From JBGPEQ01 sp050180895 (GTDB taxonomy: Bacteria; Pseudomonadota; Alphaproteobacteria; Dongiales; Dongiaceae), in contig JBFXDS010000005.1 in assembly GCA_050180895.1 (NCBI GenBank), positions 124,001 to 188,000 on the forward strand: a stretch of 64,000 nucleotides of DNA, given 5' to 3'. The position numbers and the translations under genes were made by a program. How positions within the stretch are numbered: the first letter of the stretch is position 1; each line of letters starts with the position of its first letter. Shown here one piece after another: positions 45,076 to 53,966 of the stretch. The notes beneath the pieces are model-generated. The model had not been told where the DNA came from. It ran no database searches and worked only from the letters and a program-made list of their open reading frames with translations.

Positions 45076-45089
45076 TGTGATATATCACT
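45076..45089. promoter_or_regulatory. GntR-type operator in the divergent SBP-dppB region
   Basis: TGTGATATATCACT matches the palindrome at 38096 in 13 of 14 positions. It lies in the 231-base region between the divergent binding-protein and permease genes, so one site could govern both. I could not fit convincing -35/-10 elements around it. Confidence 0.75.
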
Positions 45090-45199
45090 CGTAGGATCAA
45101 AAGACGACCCCGGCGCCAGCGTCCCGCATCGCGGCGTGCCGCGACGGAACATATCATGCGGCGCGACGAACGCCATCAAAGTCGAAACCTAGGGAAGCC

Positions 45200-46204
45200 A
45201 TGCGGTTCATCGCGAAGCGAAGCCTGGGCGCTCTCATCACCTTGTTGCTCGCTTCATTCCTGGTGTTCGTTTTGCTTGAGGCTACGCCCGGGAACGTTGC
45301 CAACAAGCAGCTCGGGCCGTGGGCGAGCGACGCATCGAAGCAGATTCTGTTCGAAGAGATGAAGCTCGGCGATCCGCTCCTCGTCCGCTACGGGCGGTGG
45401 CTCGGTGTTCTGCTTGGCATCATCGACGATCCGCTCGCCCATACCGATCTCGGGTTCGCCGATCCCCGCGGCGCGCGCTATTTTGGCAATTTCGGTTATT
45501 CCCAACTCTACAAGGTGCCGGTCAACGACATTATCTGGGACCGTCTCGGCAACACCGCTCTGCTCGGGGCAATCTGCTTCCTCGTCTTCATCCCCCTTTC
45601 GATCCTGATCGGCGTGCTCGCGGCGGTCTACGAGGGCAGCATCGTCGACCGGATTCTGTCGCTCATCAGCGTGATCACGACCTCCGTGCCGGAGTTCGCC
45701 TCCGCGGTCATTCTGATGGGGCTGTTCGTGGTCTGGCTCGGCTGGCTTCCCGGCACGAGCAATCTCGACACCGACCGCGGCTGGTCGCTCGCCTCGCAGC
45801 TCGTCCTGCCGACGGCGGTGCTTGCGCTCTATATCACCGGCTACGTCGCGCGAATCGTTCGCGCGTCGATGGTGGCTGTCCTGCACAGCCCCTACATCCG
45901 CACGGCCCGTCTCAAGAATCTCCCGCCCACGACGGTCATCTTCGTCCATGCGTTACGCAATGCCATGATCGCTCCCTTCACCGTGATCCTCCTGCAGGTT
46001 AGCTGGATCATCAGCGGTGTCGTGGTGACCGAGGTGATCTTCGGCTATCCCGGCTTCGGCCGGATGCTCCTGGAAGCGGCCCAGTTCGGTGACATCGCCC
46101 TGGTGGAGGCCGCTACCCTTGTCTCGCTGCTCATCGCCATCGTCACGCAATTCGCCAGCGACCTCGCCTACCGGGCGCTGAATCCCAGAATTCGTGTGCA
46201 ATGA
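45200..46204 (+). CDS. ABC transporter permease, DppB/OppB type
   Basis: A 334-residue protein with six predicted membrane spans. The N-terminal RSLGALITLLLASFLVFVLLEATPGNVA and the C-terminal IISGVVVTEVIFGYPGFGRMLLEAA are characteristic of the DppB branch. The EAA loop is YIRTARLKNLPPTTVIFVHALRNAMIAP, with the usual RAKG motif altered. A periplasmic insertion is present after the first span. AGGGAAG precedes the ATG. Its stop overlaps the next gene's start (ATGA), indicating coupling. Confidence 0.93.
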   Translation: MRFIAKRSLGALITLLLASFLVFVLLEATPGNVANKQLGPWASDASKQILFEEMKLGDPLLVRYGRWLGVLLGIIDDPLAHTDLGFADPRGARYFGNFGYSQLYKVPVNDIIWDRLGNTALLGAICFLVFIPLSILIGVLAAVYEGSIVDRILSLISVITTSVPEFASAVILMGLFVVWLGWLPGTSNLDTDRGWSLASQLVLPTAVLALYITGYVARIVRASMVAVLHSPYIRTARLKNLPPTTVIFVHALRNAMIAPFTVILLQVSWIISGVVVTEVIFGYPGFGRMLLEAAQFGDIALVEAATLVSLLIAIVTQFASDLAYRALNPRIRVQ

Positions 46205-47139
46205 ACGAGGAGTCCAACGTCGTTTCGCCGGGCACCGCGCCGACCGACAGGTCGGCAAGGCCGGCGCCGTGGGGCGGCGGCCGCGCGGTGCTGGCGCTCC
46301 GCAACAACCTGCAGAAACCGCTGCGCGGCATCGCCCGGAGAATTGCCCGCTCGCGACTGCTGCGGGCGGGGATCGGCGTGCTCTCCTTCTGGATCGTGGT
46401 CGCCATTCTCGCGCCATGGGTGACGGCCTACGGCCCGACGGCGCAGGATGTCGGCGCGATCGGCAAGTTCGCGCCGAGCGCCGCGCATGTCCTCGGCACC
46501 GATCTCGCGGGGCGGGACATCTGGTCCCGCCTTGCCTTCGGCGCGCGCATCGTCTTGATCCTGGCGCCCGGCTCGCTGCTCGTCGCCTACTGCGTCGGCG
46601 GCGCCATGGGGCTGCTGTCCGGCTATTTCGGCGGTTGGCTCGATGTCCTGCTGAGCCGGGCCTCGGACGTCGTTCTCGCCTTTCCGGTCATCGTCATTTA
46701 CATTCTGCTCATCACCTCGATCGGCGCATCCGCCTTCAACATCGTGGTGGCCGTCACGCTGAGCACGGCGCCGGCAGTCGCGCGCATCGTGCGCGGACTG
46801 GTGCTCGACGTGAAATCCCGGGATTTTGTCAGGGCGGCGCGGGTTCGCGGCGAGAGCGACGTCTACATCATGCTCGTCGAGATCCTGCCGAACCTGCGGG
46901 CGACCCTCACTGTCGATTTATGCTTGCGGATGAGCTACACGATCATCAAGATCGGCATTCTCGGTTTCCTCGGCCTCGGTCTGCCACCGCCGACGCCGGA
47001 ATGGGGCGGCATGGTGAAGGACGCGGCGAGCGTATTGCTGGTCTGGCCGCACATGGCGCTGTTTCCGTGCCTGGCGATATCCTCGCTCGCCATCGCCTTC
47101 AATCTCATCGCCGACGGGCTCAACGAGACGGCGCGCTGA
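46201..47139 (+). CDS. ABC transporter permease, DppC/OppC type
   Basis: A 312-residue protein with an extended cytosolic N-terminus followed by six spans. VLGTDLAGRDIWSRLAFGARIVLILAPGSLLVAYCVGGAMGLLSGYFGGWLDVLLSRASDVVLAFP is the DppC signature stretch. The EAA loop is FVRAARVRGESDVYIMLVEILPNLRATLTVD. It ends LGLPPPTPEWGGMVKDAA and is followed six bases later by the ATPase gene. It pairs with the DppB-type permease. Confidence 0.93.
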   Translation: MNEESNVVSPGTAPTDRSARPAPWGGGRAVLALRNNLQKPLRGIARRIARSRLLRAGIGVLSFWIVVAILAPWVTAYGPTAQDVGAIGKFAPSAAHVLGTDLAGRDIWSRLAFGARIVLILAPGSLLVAYCVGGAMGLLSGYFGGWLDVLLSRASDVVLAFPVIVIYILLITSIGASAFNIVVAVTLSTAPAVARIVRGLVLDVKSRDFVRAARVRGESDVYIMLVEILPNLRATLTVDLCLRMSYTIIKIGILGFLGLGLPPPTPEWGGMVKDAASVLLVWPHMALFPCLAISSLAIAFNLIADGLNETAR

Positions 47140-47144
47140 TCGCC

Positions 47145-49220
47145 ATGGACGCGCCCGCCACGCCCGTGCTCGAGATCGACGACCTGTCGGTCGAGTACCG
47201 CCACGAGGGCGGTTCCGTCGAGGCGGTCCGGCGCTTCTCGCTCGCGCTGCGGCCAGGCGAGAGCTTTGGCCTCGTCGGCGAGTCCGGCTGCGGCAAGTCG
47301 TCGGTGGCGATGGCGGTCATGGGGTATCTCGGCGCGGCGGGCCGCGTCGGCAGCGGCGACATCCGGCTCGGCGGTCAAAGTCTCGTCGGTCTCTCCGAGG
47401 CCGGGCTGAGGAAGGCGCGTCGCAACAGGGTCGCCATGGTCTATCAGGAGCCGATGAGCGCCCTCAATCCGAGCCTCACGATCCGGCGTCAGCTTCGCGA
47501 AGCCCTGGGTGCCGCGGGCGGGCTGACTCGGCCCGATATCGAGGATCGCATCCGGGGGGTGCTCGATGATGTCCGCATCCGAAATCCTGAGGACGTCGTG
47601 CGTCGCTATCCGCACCAACTCTCCGGCGGGCAGCAGCAGCGCATCGTGATCGCGATGGCGCTCCTGGCCAATCCGGCGCTGATCATCCTCGACGAGCCGA
47701 CGACGGCGCTCGACGTGACGGTACAGGCGGCGATCGCCGATCTGCTGGCCGACATTCAGCAGCGGTACGCAACGACCTTGCTGTACATCTCGCACAATCT
47801 CGCGCTTCTTTCGAAGGTCTGCCGCCGCGTCGGCGTCATGTACCTCGGCGAGCTGGTGGAGACGGCCGACACACGGGAGATCTTCGAACATCCGCGCCAC
47901 CCTTACACGCATGGCCTGTTGGCCTGCATTCCGCGGGTCGACCGCGCGGCCGCGCGCGAGTCCCTGCGCGGCATTCCGGGAAACGCCACGTTGCCGCCCG
48001 GCTTCGCCGGAGGATGCCGCTTTGGACCGCGATGCGAGAGTTTCCAGACCGGCCTCTGCGACGGTGGCGACATTCCGATGCTTCCCGTAGGCGATCACGG
48101 ACGGCATGACGTTCGCTGCGTGCGCTGGGCGGAGATCGCTCCCCCTGAGAAGTCGGCGGCCCCGCGGCCGGCGGCGAGCGGCCGGGAAGACCGGGTGCCG
48201 GTGCTCGAGGTGCGGAACCTTAAGAAGCAGTTCGGCGACGGCGCGGCGACGGGACCCGTCGGCCGCTGGTTTGGCAGCGGACACGCGGCCGTCAAGGCGG
48301 TTAACGATGTTTCGCTCGATGTGGCCCGCACCGAGACGGTGGCGGTCGTTGGCGAATCGGGCTGCGGCAAGTCTACGCTCGCGGAGATGGTCGTCGGCCT
48401 GATCGATCCTTCGGCCGGCAGCATCCGCATCCTCGGCATGGAGTTGGGCGGCGTTCCCGTTCAGCGGCGCAACGCGGAGACGATTTCCGCGCTGCAGATG
48501 GTGTTCCAGAATCCGGATGCGACGCTGAACCCGACCCATTCGATCGGCCGCGCGCTCGCGCGGGCGGTCGCCAAGCTCGGCCGCGACACGCCGAAAGCCC
48601 AGTTCGGGCAGCGCGCGCGCGAGCTGCTGCGACTCGTCCGGCTCTCCGATGACATGGCGGAGCGCTATCCGGCGCAGCTCTCCGGCGGACAGAAGCAGCG
48701 CGTGGCCATCGCCCGCGCGTTCGCGGGGACGCCCCATCTGGTGGTGGCCGACGAGCCGCTCTCGGCGCTCGACGTCTCGGTGCAGGCCGCCATCCTGCAG
48801 CTTCTCCTGGAGATACAGGAGCGCGAGGGAACGGCGTTGCTGTTCATCAGCCACGACCTGGGAATCGTGCGCTCGATCGCCGACCGCGTGGTCGTCATGT
48901 ATCGCGGCATGGTCATGGAGGCCGGCCACGTGGAGGACATCTTCAGCCCGCCCTACCATCCCTATACGGAGGCGCTGCTGTCGTCGATTCCCGCAATCGG
49001 CAGGTCGGAAGAAAGAACCCGGATCGACCTCGTCGACGAGGCGCCCGATTCGGACGGCGGCGAGACGGGCTGCCCGTTCGCCGGGCGCTGCCACCGCAAG
49101 ATCGGTTCGCTGTGCGACACGGTGCCGCCGCCGCGCCGGCAGGCCGGCTCGAGGCACGGCATACACTGTCACATTCCGGTCGAGGACCTGCGGCGGCTCG
49201 CCTTCGGGACGGCGATCTGA
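47145..49220 (+). CDS. Fused double ATPase of a Dpp-type ABC importer (DppD-DppF fusion)
   Basis: A 691-residue protein joining two complete ATPase domains that are usually separate. Domain 1 has Walker A GESGCGKSS (Lys51), signature LSGGQQQR and Walker B LIILDEPTTALD. Domain 2 (from about 340) has GESGCGKST, LSGGQKQR and LVVADEPLSALD. Each is followed by the oligopeptide-transporter C-terminal segment with cysteine clusters (CRFGPRC, CPFAGRC). It would energise the two permeases upstream. The ATG lies immediately after the dppC stop. The fusion is known in other proteobacteria. Confidence 0.95.
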   Translation: MDAPATPVLEIDDLSVEYRHEGGSVEAVRRFSLALRPGESFGLVGESGCGKSSVAMAVMGYLGAAGRVGSGDIRLGGQSLVGLSEAGLRKARRNRVAMVYQEPMSALNPSLTIRRQLREALGAAGGLTRPDIEDRIRGVLDDVRIRNPEDVVRRYPHQLSGGQQQRIVIAMALLANPALIILDEPTTALDVTVQAAIADLLADIQQRYATTLLYISHNLALLSKVCRRVGVMYLGELVETADTREIFEHPRHPYTHGLLACIPRVDRAAARESLRGIPGNATLPPGFAGGCRFGPRCESFQTGLCDGGDIPMLPVGDHGRHDVRCVRWAEIAPPEKSAAPRPAASGREDRVPVLEVRNLKKQFGDGAATGPVGRWFGSGHAAVKAVNDVSLDVARTETVAVVGESGCGKSTLAEMVVGLIDPSAGSIRILGMELGGVPVQRRNAETISALQMVFQNPDATLNPTHSIGRALARAVAKLGRDTPKAQFGQRARELLRLVRLSDDMAERYPAQLSGGQKQRVAIARAFAGTPHLVVADEPLSALDVSVQAAILQLLLEIQEREGTALLFISHDLGIVRSIADRVVVMYRGMVMEAGHVEDIFSPPYHPYTEALLSSIPAIGRSEERTRIDLVDEAPDSDGGETGCPFAGRCHRKIGSLCDTVPPPRRQAGSRHGIHCHIPVEDLRRLAFGTAI

Positions 49221-49302
49221 ACCGGATCAATGCCATCTGAACGTCGAGCAGCACGAACCGTCGGTTGCGCCAGATTCTCCCGAATCCAGATCCTCTACGG
49301 TC

Positions 49303-50097
49303 TCATTTCACATCATTTTGATCGCGGGCACTCCCCAGGCGTTTCTTGTTAGCCGCGATGATACTGACCGCCGTCAGGCACGTTAGAAGAGTAGCGATAG
49401 CGGCGAGGATAGGACTGAGCTCATATCTTATGTTGTCCAACATGCGCTTTGGAAGCGTAGGCTCGACACCGCCGATGAACATCGAGACGACGACCTCGTC
49501 GAAGGAGGTCAAGAAGGCGAACAAGGCGCCGGCGGCGATTCCCGGGCGAATCAATGGAAAGGTGATCCACCAGAACACCCTCATGGGGTTCGCGCCGCAG
49601 CTGGCACCGGCCTTCACCAGCGACTGATCCATTGTCGCCATTGCCGCGGAGACCGTTATGAACGGAAACGGAAAGGCAAGAAGGATATGAGCAAGGATTA
49701 TGCCGACATCGGTTCCAACGAGTCGTAGCTTGGCATAGAGGCCGTAGACGGCAATCGCGTAGACGATGACGGGAAGCGTCATCGGCGCCATGAATACTGC
49801 GCGCGCAATCTTGCTGACCGCAGGGCTGCACTTTGTGAGCAGGATGACGGTGAACGTTGCCAGCGCCGTGGCGCACAGGGAGACCGCGACAGCTATGCGA
49901 AAGCTTCGAGATGCCGCGGCAAGCCATTCATCGCTGGTGAAGAAGGCTTCGAACCATCGCAGCGAAAAGCCGGTCGGCGGAAACGACAGGAATACCGAAT
50001 CGCTGAACGCCGTAGGAATGATGACGATGCTCGGCAGCAGAAGAAAGGCGAGGATCATCCATGCCGCGATAGTAAGGCCCGTCGATAGCTTTGGCAC
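49303..50097 (-). CDS. ABC transporter permease, PotC type
   Basis: A 264-residue protein with six predicted spans. The N-terminal AWMILAFLLLPSIVIIPTAFSD and SFPPTGFSLRWFEAFFTSDEW are typical of PotC/YdcV permeases. The EAA loop is KAGASCGANPMRVFWWITFPLIRPGIAAGALFAFLTSFDEVVVSMF. The GTG start abuts the upstream permease stop (TAAGTG), with GGGGGAG eight or so bases ahead, indicating coupled translation. It is the last gene of the Rieske-RidA-ABC operon. Confidence 0.92.
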   Translation of the reverse strand: MPKLSTGLTIAAWMILAFLLLPSIVIIPTAFSDSVFLSFPPTGFSLRWFEAFFTSDEWLAAASRSFRIAVAVSLCATALATFTVILLTKCSPAVSKIARAVFMAPMTLPVIVYAIAVYGLYAKLRLVGTDVGIILAHILLAFPFPFITVSAAMATMDQSLVKAGASCGANPMRVFWWITFPLIRPGIAAGALFAFLTSFDEVVVSMFIGGVEPTLPKRMLDNIRYELSPILAAIATLLTCLTAVSIIAANKKRLGSARDQNDVK

Positions 50098-51021
50098 TTA
50101 CCTGGCTCCCCCGGATGTTCTGAGCAGCCTGTCTGAGATGGTCACGAAAAGCACCGTAATCGTCAGCAGCACCATCGAAAGGACGGCGGCCACCCCCCAG
50201 TTGCCGAGCGCATCCACCTGCTTCTGTATGATCGGCGCGATCATGAGCACGCGCCCGCCGCCGAGCACCGCTGGGGTGACGAAGAAGCCGAGCTCCAATA
50301 CGAAGACGATCAGCGCGCCTGCGGCAATCCCCGGCAGGCTCAAAGGAAGGATCACATGCATGAAGGCCCGGGCGGGTCTTGCGCCGAGGCCGATCGCCGC
50401 CTTGTACAAGCTCGGATCGATCCTTCGGAGTGTCGCGTAGATCGGCAATATGGTGAACGGCATCATCATGTGTACGGAGCCGATGATCACCGCAAAGTCT
50501 CCGAAAACGAGCGACAGCGGGCGATCGATCACGCCGATGCCCGTGAGGACGGAATTGACGATGCCCTTTTGCTGAAGGATCACCAGCCAGGCATAGGTCT
50601 TGACGACGACGCTCATCCAGAGCGGCAGCATGACGCAGATCAGAATGATGCGAAATGTGTTGCCCGTCGCGGTGAGCAACAAGTAGCTCACGGGATAGGA
50701 CAGTACGACGCACAGCACCGTGACGATCGCTGAGATCCGCAGAGTGTTGAGAATGACGAGCGTGTAGAATTCGCTTTCGAAGACTCGCAGGATCGGCGCG
50801 ACCGTAAATCCGACCTCCGGTTCTACGAACCCGTAGGACATGAGTCGGACGATAGGAATGAAATAGAACATTCCGAACAGACCTATCACAGTCGCAATGG
50901 CGACGGCGGGCCAGTTCGCCGTGAGCGACGGCAACGGGCGATTCCTGCGGTTCGTTCTCGTCAACAGATTGTGTGCAGCCAAGCCGCCCCGCCCAGGCGG
51001 GCCGGGCGCCCTCGACGGCAT
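50098..51021 (-). CDS. ABC transporter permease, PotB type
   Basis: A 307-residue protein with six predicted spans. AIATVIGLFGMFYFIPIVRLMSYGFVEPEVG opens the membrane region and the EAA loop is KAAIGLGARPARAFMHVILPLSLPGIAAGALIVFVLELGFFVTPAVLGG. These motifs mark the PotB/YdcU branch of polyamine, opine and quaternary-amine importers. ATGs at 51048 and 51141 are in frame; 51021 is chosen to start close to the first span, but the ribosome-binding site is weak for all of them. The 288 bases before it, down to the binding-protein stop, hold no supported gene. Confidence 0.88.
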   Translation of the reverse strand: MPSRAPGPPGRGGLAAHNLLTRTNRRNRPLPSLTANWPAVAIATVIGLFGMFYFIPIVRLMSYGFVEPEVGFTVAPILRVFESEFYTLVILNTLRISAIVTVLCVVLSYPVSYLLLTATGNTFRIILICVMLPLWMSVVVKTYAWLVILQQKGIVNSVLTGIGVIDRPLSLVFGDFAVIIGSVHMMMPFTILPIYATLRRIDPSLYKAAIGLGARPARAFMHVILPLSLPGIAAGALIVFVLELGFFVTPAVLGGGRVLMIAPIIQKQVDALGNWGVAAVLSMVLLTITVLFVTISDRLLRTSGGAR

Positions 51022-51308
51022 ATTGCTTTCGCGGTGACTGATCGCCATGGACAGGTACGCCTTCAGGACATCACGACCAGCGTCGTCGGGACGAAGTCGC
51101 CCGCCGCGAGAACGGCGGGCGACAGGTTGGATGTCCGACATGGGTCAGGCGGCAGGAGCGCGGGCAACCGGTATCTCATGCAGTCCACTTCTCGCCCGCC
51201 CGACCGCGGTAGCGGCCGTGCGATGCTGCCCGCGCCCTGGTCATTGAGGGATTCCGCGGATACGCTATGCAGTGCAGTCCGGTGCGGCCGCGCGCCGATT
51301 CACGAGCA

Positions 51309-52397
51309 CTAGCCTGCCTTGATCGCTTCCCAGGCTTCAAGATACTTCGGATATTCCCGCCACCAGTAGTCCGAATCAAGCAGCAGGCCATTCCGCACGG
51401 CGTCCTGGTCTCCGAGTCCGCTTGCCTTCTCCTCCGGCGTCAGAAGGTCGAATGCGGCAGGGTTCGTCGGAGGCGCACTGTTTAGCCGCATCATCTTCGC
51501 CTGTGCGTCCTTCCGCAGGGCCACGTTGATCCACTTTGCGGCAGCCTCCACGTTGCGGGAACTCTTGGGAATGGCCAGCCATTGGGCTTCCAGCAAAGGT
51601 TGGGCGATCGACCATTTCGCAGGATGGCCGGCGGCCACCACCTCGCGTAGCCTGGACGTATACAGCATCCCGAGGTCGACTTCCTTGTCGACGAACAGCT
51701 GCGCGGACTGCGCGCCCGACCCCCACCACACATCTATATGAGGCCGGAGTTCCTTGATCTTCCCGAACGCGTGCTCGATCTTCTCGGTCGTCATCGGATA
51801 GACTTGATCCTTCGGCAAGCCGTCCGCCATCAATGCGATCTCCACCATGTAGTACGGGAACCAGCCGCATGCTGTCCGCCGGCCGGGAAACCGTTCAACA
51901 TTCCAAAAGTCCGCCCATGTCTGGGGGGCGCTGGAGTCGGGGAAGATCTCGGGGTTCCATCCCACCACGAACATCGCATAAAACTGCGCCGCGCAATATT
52001 TGCCGATCAGCTCCGCGGGTATTTCCTGCTGCACCTCGGATTCGTAGGTCAGTTCCGCCAGATATCCTCCTTCTGCGAGCTGGAACGCCTCCGGCCCCGT
52101 CAGAACGGCCACGTCCCACTCCGGGTTATCGTTGTCGACCTGCGCCTTGATCTGGGACACCATGGTCGTAACGGCGACAACGTCTGTAACCCCGATGCCG
52201 GTTTCGCTGGTGAACGGCTTGCTTACGGCTTCCGTCAGGCGCCTTTGAGCTTCACCACCCCAGCCCGCGAGGACGATGTTTGAGCTGGCTCTTGGGCCGG
52301 AACCAAGTGACAGAAAAGTTCCCGTCGCCGTTGCGCCGATTGCCAGCGACGTTTGCCTAAGGAACCTCCGCCGGCTGCTCCAGATATTCTTGGTCAT
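51309..52397 (-). CDS. ABC transporter substrate-binding protein, PotD/FutA type
   Basis: A 362-residue periplasmic protein. The N-terminus SSRRRFLRQTSLAIGATATGTFLSLGSGPRAS is a twin-arginine signal. The mature start IVLAGWGGEAQRRLTEAVSKPFTSETGIGV and TWADFWNVERFPGRR are signatures of SBP_bac_8/PotD proteins that bind polyamines, quaternary amines or iron. The GWNPEIF and WWGSGAQSAQLF stretches line the cleft. Its start lies inside the 3' end of the ATPase gene (41-base overlap), implying coupled expression. The ligand is unknown. Confidence 0.92.
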   Translation of the reverse strand: MTKNIWSSRRRFLRQTSLAIGATATGTFLSLGSGPRASSNIVLAGWGGEAQRRLTEAVSKPFTSETGIGVTDVVAVTTMVSQIKAQVDNDNPEWDVAVLTGPEAFQLAEGGYLAELTYESEVQQEIPAELIGKYCAAQFYAMFVVGWNPEIFPDSSAPQTWADFWNVERFPGRRTACGWFPYYMVEIALMADGLPKDQVYPMTTEKIEHAFGKIKELRPHIDVWWGSGAQSAQLFVDKEVDLGMLYTSRLREVVAAGHPAKWSIAQPLLEAQWLAIPKSSRNVEAAAKWINVALRKDAQAKMMRLNSAPPTNPAAFDLLTPEEKASGLGDQDAVRNGLLLDSDYWWREYPKYLEAWEAIKAG

Positions 52398-53538
52398 ACT
52401 TCTCTGCCTCCTGCTTTGTCATGACGTTTGTTTTAGCCCATCTCCAGGAAATGGCGACGCTTTGCCCTACTGCGACGTTCTCGTATGCGCCGTTGTTCCT
52501 TTCTTCGACGGAAAGAGATAGTGAGTCGCTCACTCGAACCGAGACTCGTCGCGAGTTGCCGGCGAATAGGATGCTTTCGATTCTGCCAAGCGCTCGATTC
52601 GTATCGCCGTCCGCGCTCTCGCGGGATATCTCGATAGCCTCCGGCCGGACGCTCACGGTCACTGCCTGGCCGGGCCTCAGCGCCTTGTCGCTATAGGCGC
52701 AAACAGGAATTCCCTGGTCCGTCACGATGCGGCAAATGCCGCCGCCGTAGGTGGATACGACGCCATGCAGCAGGTTCGACGCGCCGATGAACTCGGCGAC
52801 GAATTCGCTTTGGGGGCGTTCGTAGAGTTCGGTCGGCGTGCCGATCTGAACGATGCGCCCGTTGTTGAACACGGCGATACGGTCCGAAAGGATCAACGCC
52901 TCGTTCTGGTCGTGAGTGACGTAGAGAGTCGGTATCGCGAGCTGCTGCTGGAGGCGACGTATCTCCAACTGCATGGATTCCCGCAGCTGCTTATCCAGGG
53001 CGCTCAATGGCTCGTCCATCAACAGGATGGAGGGACCGAAGACGAGAGCGCGGGCAAGAGCGACGCGCTGGAGCTGGCCGCCGCTGAGCTGGTTCGCGTA
53101 TCTGTCCCCAAGGCCGCGCAACTGGACGAGCTCGATCGCGGACGCAACCGTCGGGGCGATCTCGGCCTTGCGCATGCCCTGCATCCGCAGCGGGAACGCA
53201 ATGTTCTCGGAAACAGTCATATGCGGGAATATCGCGTACTGCTGAAAGACCATTCCGATCCGCCGCCGATAGGGCGGTTGCCGCGTTATGTCCCGCTCTT
53301 TGACATAGATACGACCGCTGTCGGGCGTTATATGGCCGGCCACCATCATCAGCGTGGTGCTCTTGCCCGATCCGCTGGGTCCAAGAAGCGTCACCAGTTC
53401 GCCTTCGAATATCTCCAGGTTCACGTGGTGCGCGGCCACATGCGAGCCGAACGTCTTCGTCAGCCCGTCGAGGCGAATGACCGGGCGTGCGCCGTCCTGT
53501 CGGACAATGGCATCCATCACCTTTGGTCCGGGTGCCAT
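52357..53538 (-). CDS. ABC transporter ATP-binding protein, PotA type
   Basis: A 393-residue ATPase. Walker A is GPSGSGKST, the Q-loop is VFQQYAIFPHMTV, the signature is LSGGQLQR, Walker B is ILLMDEPLSALD and the switch is VTHDQ. The C-terminal TOBE domain (VSVRPEAIEISRES) is present. The ATG at 53538 is followed by a second ATG (53514) that could also serve. It overlaps the binding-protein gene downstream and starts 17 bases after ridA, fixing the operon. Confidence 0.93.
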   Translation of the reverse strand: MAPGPKVMDAIVRQDGARPVIRLDGLTKTFGSHVAAHHVNLEIFEGELVTLLGPSGSGKSTTLMMVAGHITPDSGRIYVKERDITRQPPYRRRIGMVFQQYAIFPHMTVSENIAFPLRMQGMRKAEIAPTVASAIELVQLRGLGDRYANQLSGGQLQRVALARALVFGPSILLMDEPLSALDKQLRESMQLEIRRLQQQLAIPTLYVTHDQNEALILSDRIAVFNNGRIVQIGTPTELYERPQSEFVAEFIGASNLLHGVVSTYGGGICRIVTDQGIPVCAYSDKALRPGQAVTVSVRPEAIEISRESADGDTNRALGRIESILFAGNSRRVSVRVSDSLSLSVEERNNGAYENVAVGQSVAISWRWAKTNVMTKQEAEKYDQEYLEQPAEVP

Positions 53539-53554
53539 CACATTCACGGCGCAA

Positions 53555-53956
53555 TCACTCCGGAAGGCATGCAATTGCGCTGATCTCGACGAGCATATCC
53601 TCGGAGGCGAGGTCGACGCCCCCGACGACGGTCGCCGTCGGTCCGGGATCGGAAAACACCTCCGCGCGCGCCTGGATGATTGCATTGCGGAAGCGGATGT
53701 CCTTCAAGAAGATATTCAGCGATACCACGTCGTCCAGCGAGCCCCCGCCCGCCTGCACGAGCGACGCGACGTTTCGAAGCGCCTGCCGGCACTGTTCGAG
53801 TGCATCGCCGCGACCCGCCAGCTGGCCCTCGCGGCGGGCGACTTGGCCGGAGATGAACAGCAACCGGCCGACCTTGAGACAATGAGATCCGACCCTCCCG
53901 TCGCTGGGCTCGGAGATGGACGGGCTGGTCACCTTGATCCTTGGCGCGCGTTCCAT
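53555..53956 (-). CDS. RidA/YjgF/TdcF-family protein
   Basis: A 133-residue protein. VGRLLFISGQVARREGQLAGRGDALEQCRQALRNVASLVQAGGGSLDDVVSLNIFLKD is the RidA core, and RAEVF...PTATVVGGVDLASEDMLVEISAIACLP ends the trimeric barrel. The Arg that holds the substrate carboxylate in true RidA (about position 105) is not seen at the usual place, so this belongs to another Rid subfamily. RidA enzymes deaminate reactive imines; here it could remove an imine or hemiaminal formed by the Rieske oxygenase encoded just upstream. Confidence 0.88.
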   Translation of the reverse strand: MERAPRIKVTSPSISEPSDGRVGSHCLKVGRLLFISGQVARREGQLAGRGDALEQCRQALRNVASLVQAGGGSLDDVVSLNIFLKDIRFRNAIIQARAEVFSDPGPTATVVGGVDLASEDMLVEISAIACLPE

Positions 53957-53966
53957 GGCGGCCGAT

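Noticed and set aside
46935..49172. 745-codon minus-strand frame opposite the fused ATPase
   Set aside because: Shadow of the double ATPase gene, which has all expected motifs on the plus strand.
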